Source: SVTX01 sp045653805
GTDB taxonomy: Bacteria; Bacillota; Clostridia; Oscillospirales; CAG-272
Reading direction: 5' to 3'
DNA: 13,169 bases
Assembly (NCBI GenBank): GCA_045653805.1
Contig: JAZOMF010000080.1
Span: 1-13,169 of the forward strand
In this document: positions 13,037 to 13,169 of the stretch, one piece after another
Layout: the number at the start of each line of letters is the position of its first letter
Position numbering within the stretch: the first letter of the stretch is position 1
Notes under the pieces: model-generated
What the model saw: only the letters and a program-made list of their open reading frames with translations
Databases searched by the model: none
What the model was told of the DNA's origin: nothing
Position numbers and translations under genes: made by a program

Positions 13037-13169
13037 AATTGATGTTTATCGGGGAGATAAACGAATGTAGGGCGGGGGCTTGCTCCCGCCGTTGGGAACG
13101 ATTTGAAACCAATGTCTGCGGGACGTCGAGGGCGCCGTCCCCTACGAATTTGAAATCGTTCAAACCCCT
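13037..13169. repeat. Palindromic intergenic repeat, cut by the window end
   Basis: It begins with AATTGATGTTTATCGG (13037-13052), identical to 5422-5437. Inside are GGCGGGGGC/GCTCCCGCC (about 13070-13090, one mismatch, TT centre), GGGACG/CGTCCC around 13120-13140, and outer arms GAACGATTT (about 13096) and AAATCGTTC (about 13152). There is no coding potential. It resembles the REP-like repeats scattered through clostridial genomes; copies elsewhere cannot be checked here. Confidence 0.72.

Overview
The window looks like chromosomal DNA from a Gram-positive clostridial (Bacillota) bacterium, probably an uncultured gut-type member. Supporting signs are strong AGGAGG ribosome sites, textbook sigma-A promoters with TTGACA/TATAAT boxes, an SpoIIIJ/Jag-type insertase operon, a zapA plus U32-protein pair, a single-chain iron-sulfur L-serine dehydratase, and palindrome-rich intergenic repeats of the kind I associate with gut Clostridia. 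The assignment is inferred from gene content; no taxonomic marker was compared.

Layout. Bases 1-2387 (minus) hold the first 795 codons of a very long Sel1-repeat protein that runs off the left edge. Its upstream gap (2388-2777) has a leftward promoter and a startless fragment whose translation resembles the C-terminus of glutamate 5-kinase and which also folds as a long hairpin. Bases 2778-5380 (plus) hold zapA and a U32 iron-sulfur protein, ended by a perfect terminator. Bases 5416-6001 are a gene-free block of nested inverted repeats. A lone MarR regulator (6127-6594, plus) has a consensus promoter carrying two near-identical operators and converges on sdaA (6645-7850, minus) across a shared bidirectional terminator.

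Bases 7978-11239 (minus) are the conserved rpmH-rnpA-yidD-yidC-jag operon: ribosomal protein L34, the RNase P protein, and the membrane-insertion apparatus with its RNA-binding partner. It closes with a perfect 38-nt palindromic terminator. The block usually lies between dnaA and mnmE near the replication origin; here a MATE transporter (11458-12924, minus) and sdaA occupy the two flanks. The last bases (13037-13169) begin a second palindromic repeat that shares its 16-nt edge with the block at 5422.

Nothing here is a clear new defence or mobile system. The points most worth a second look are the Arg-to-Glu change in the hydrophilic groove of YidC, the ladder of cysteines in the Sel1 solenoid, the structured rpmH leader, the repeat family with a common edge, and the fragment upstream of the Sel1 gene.
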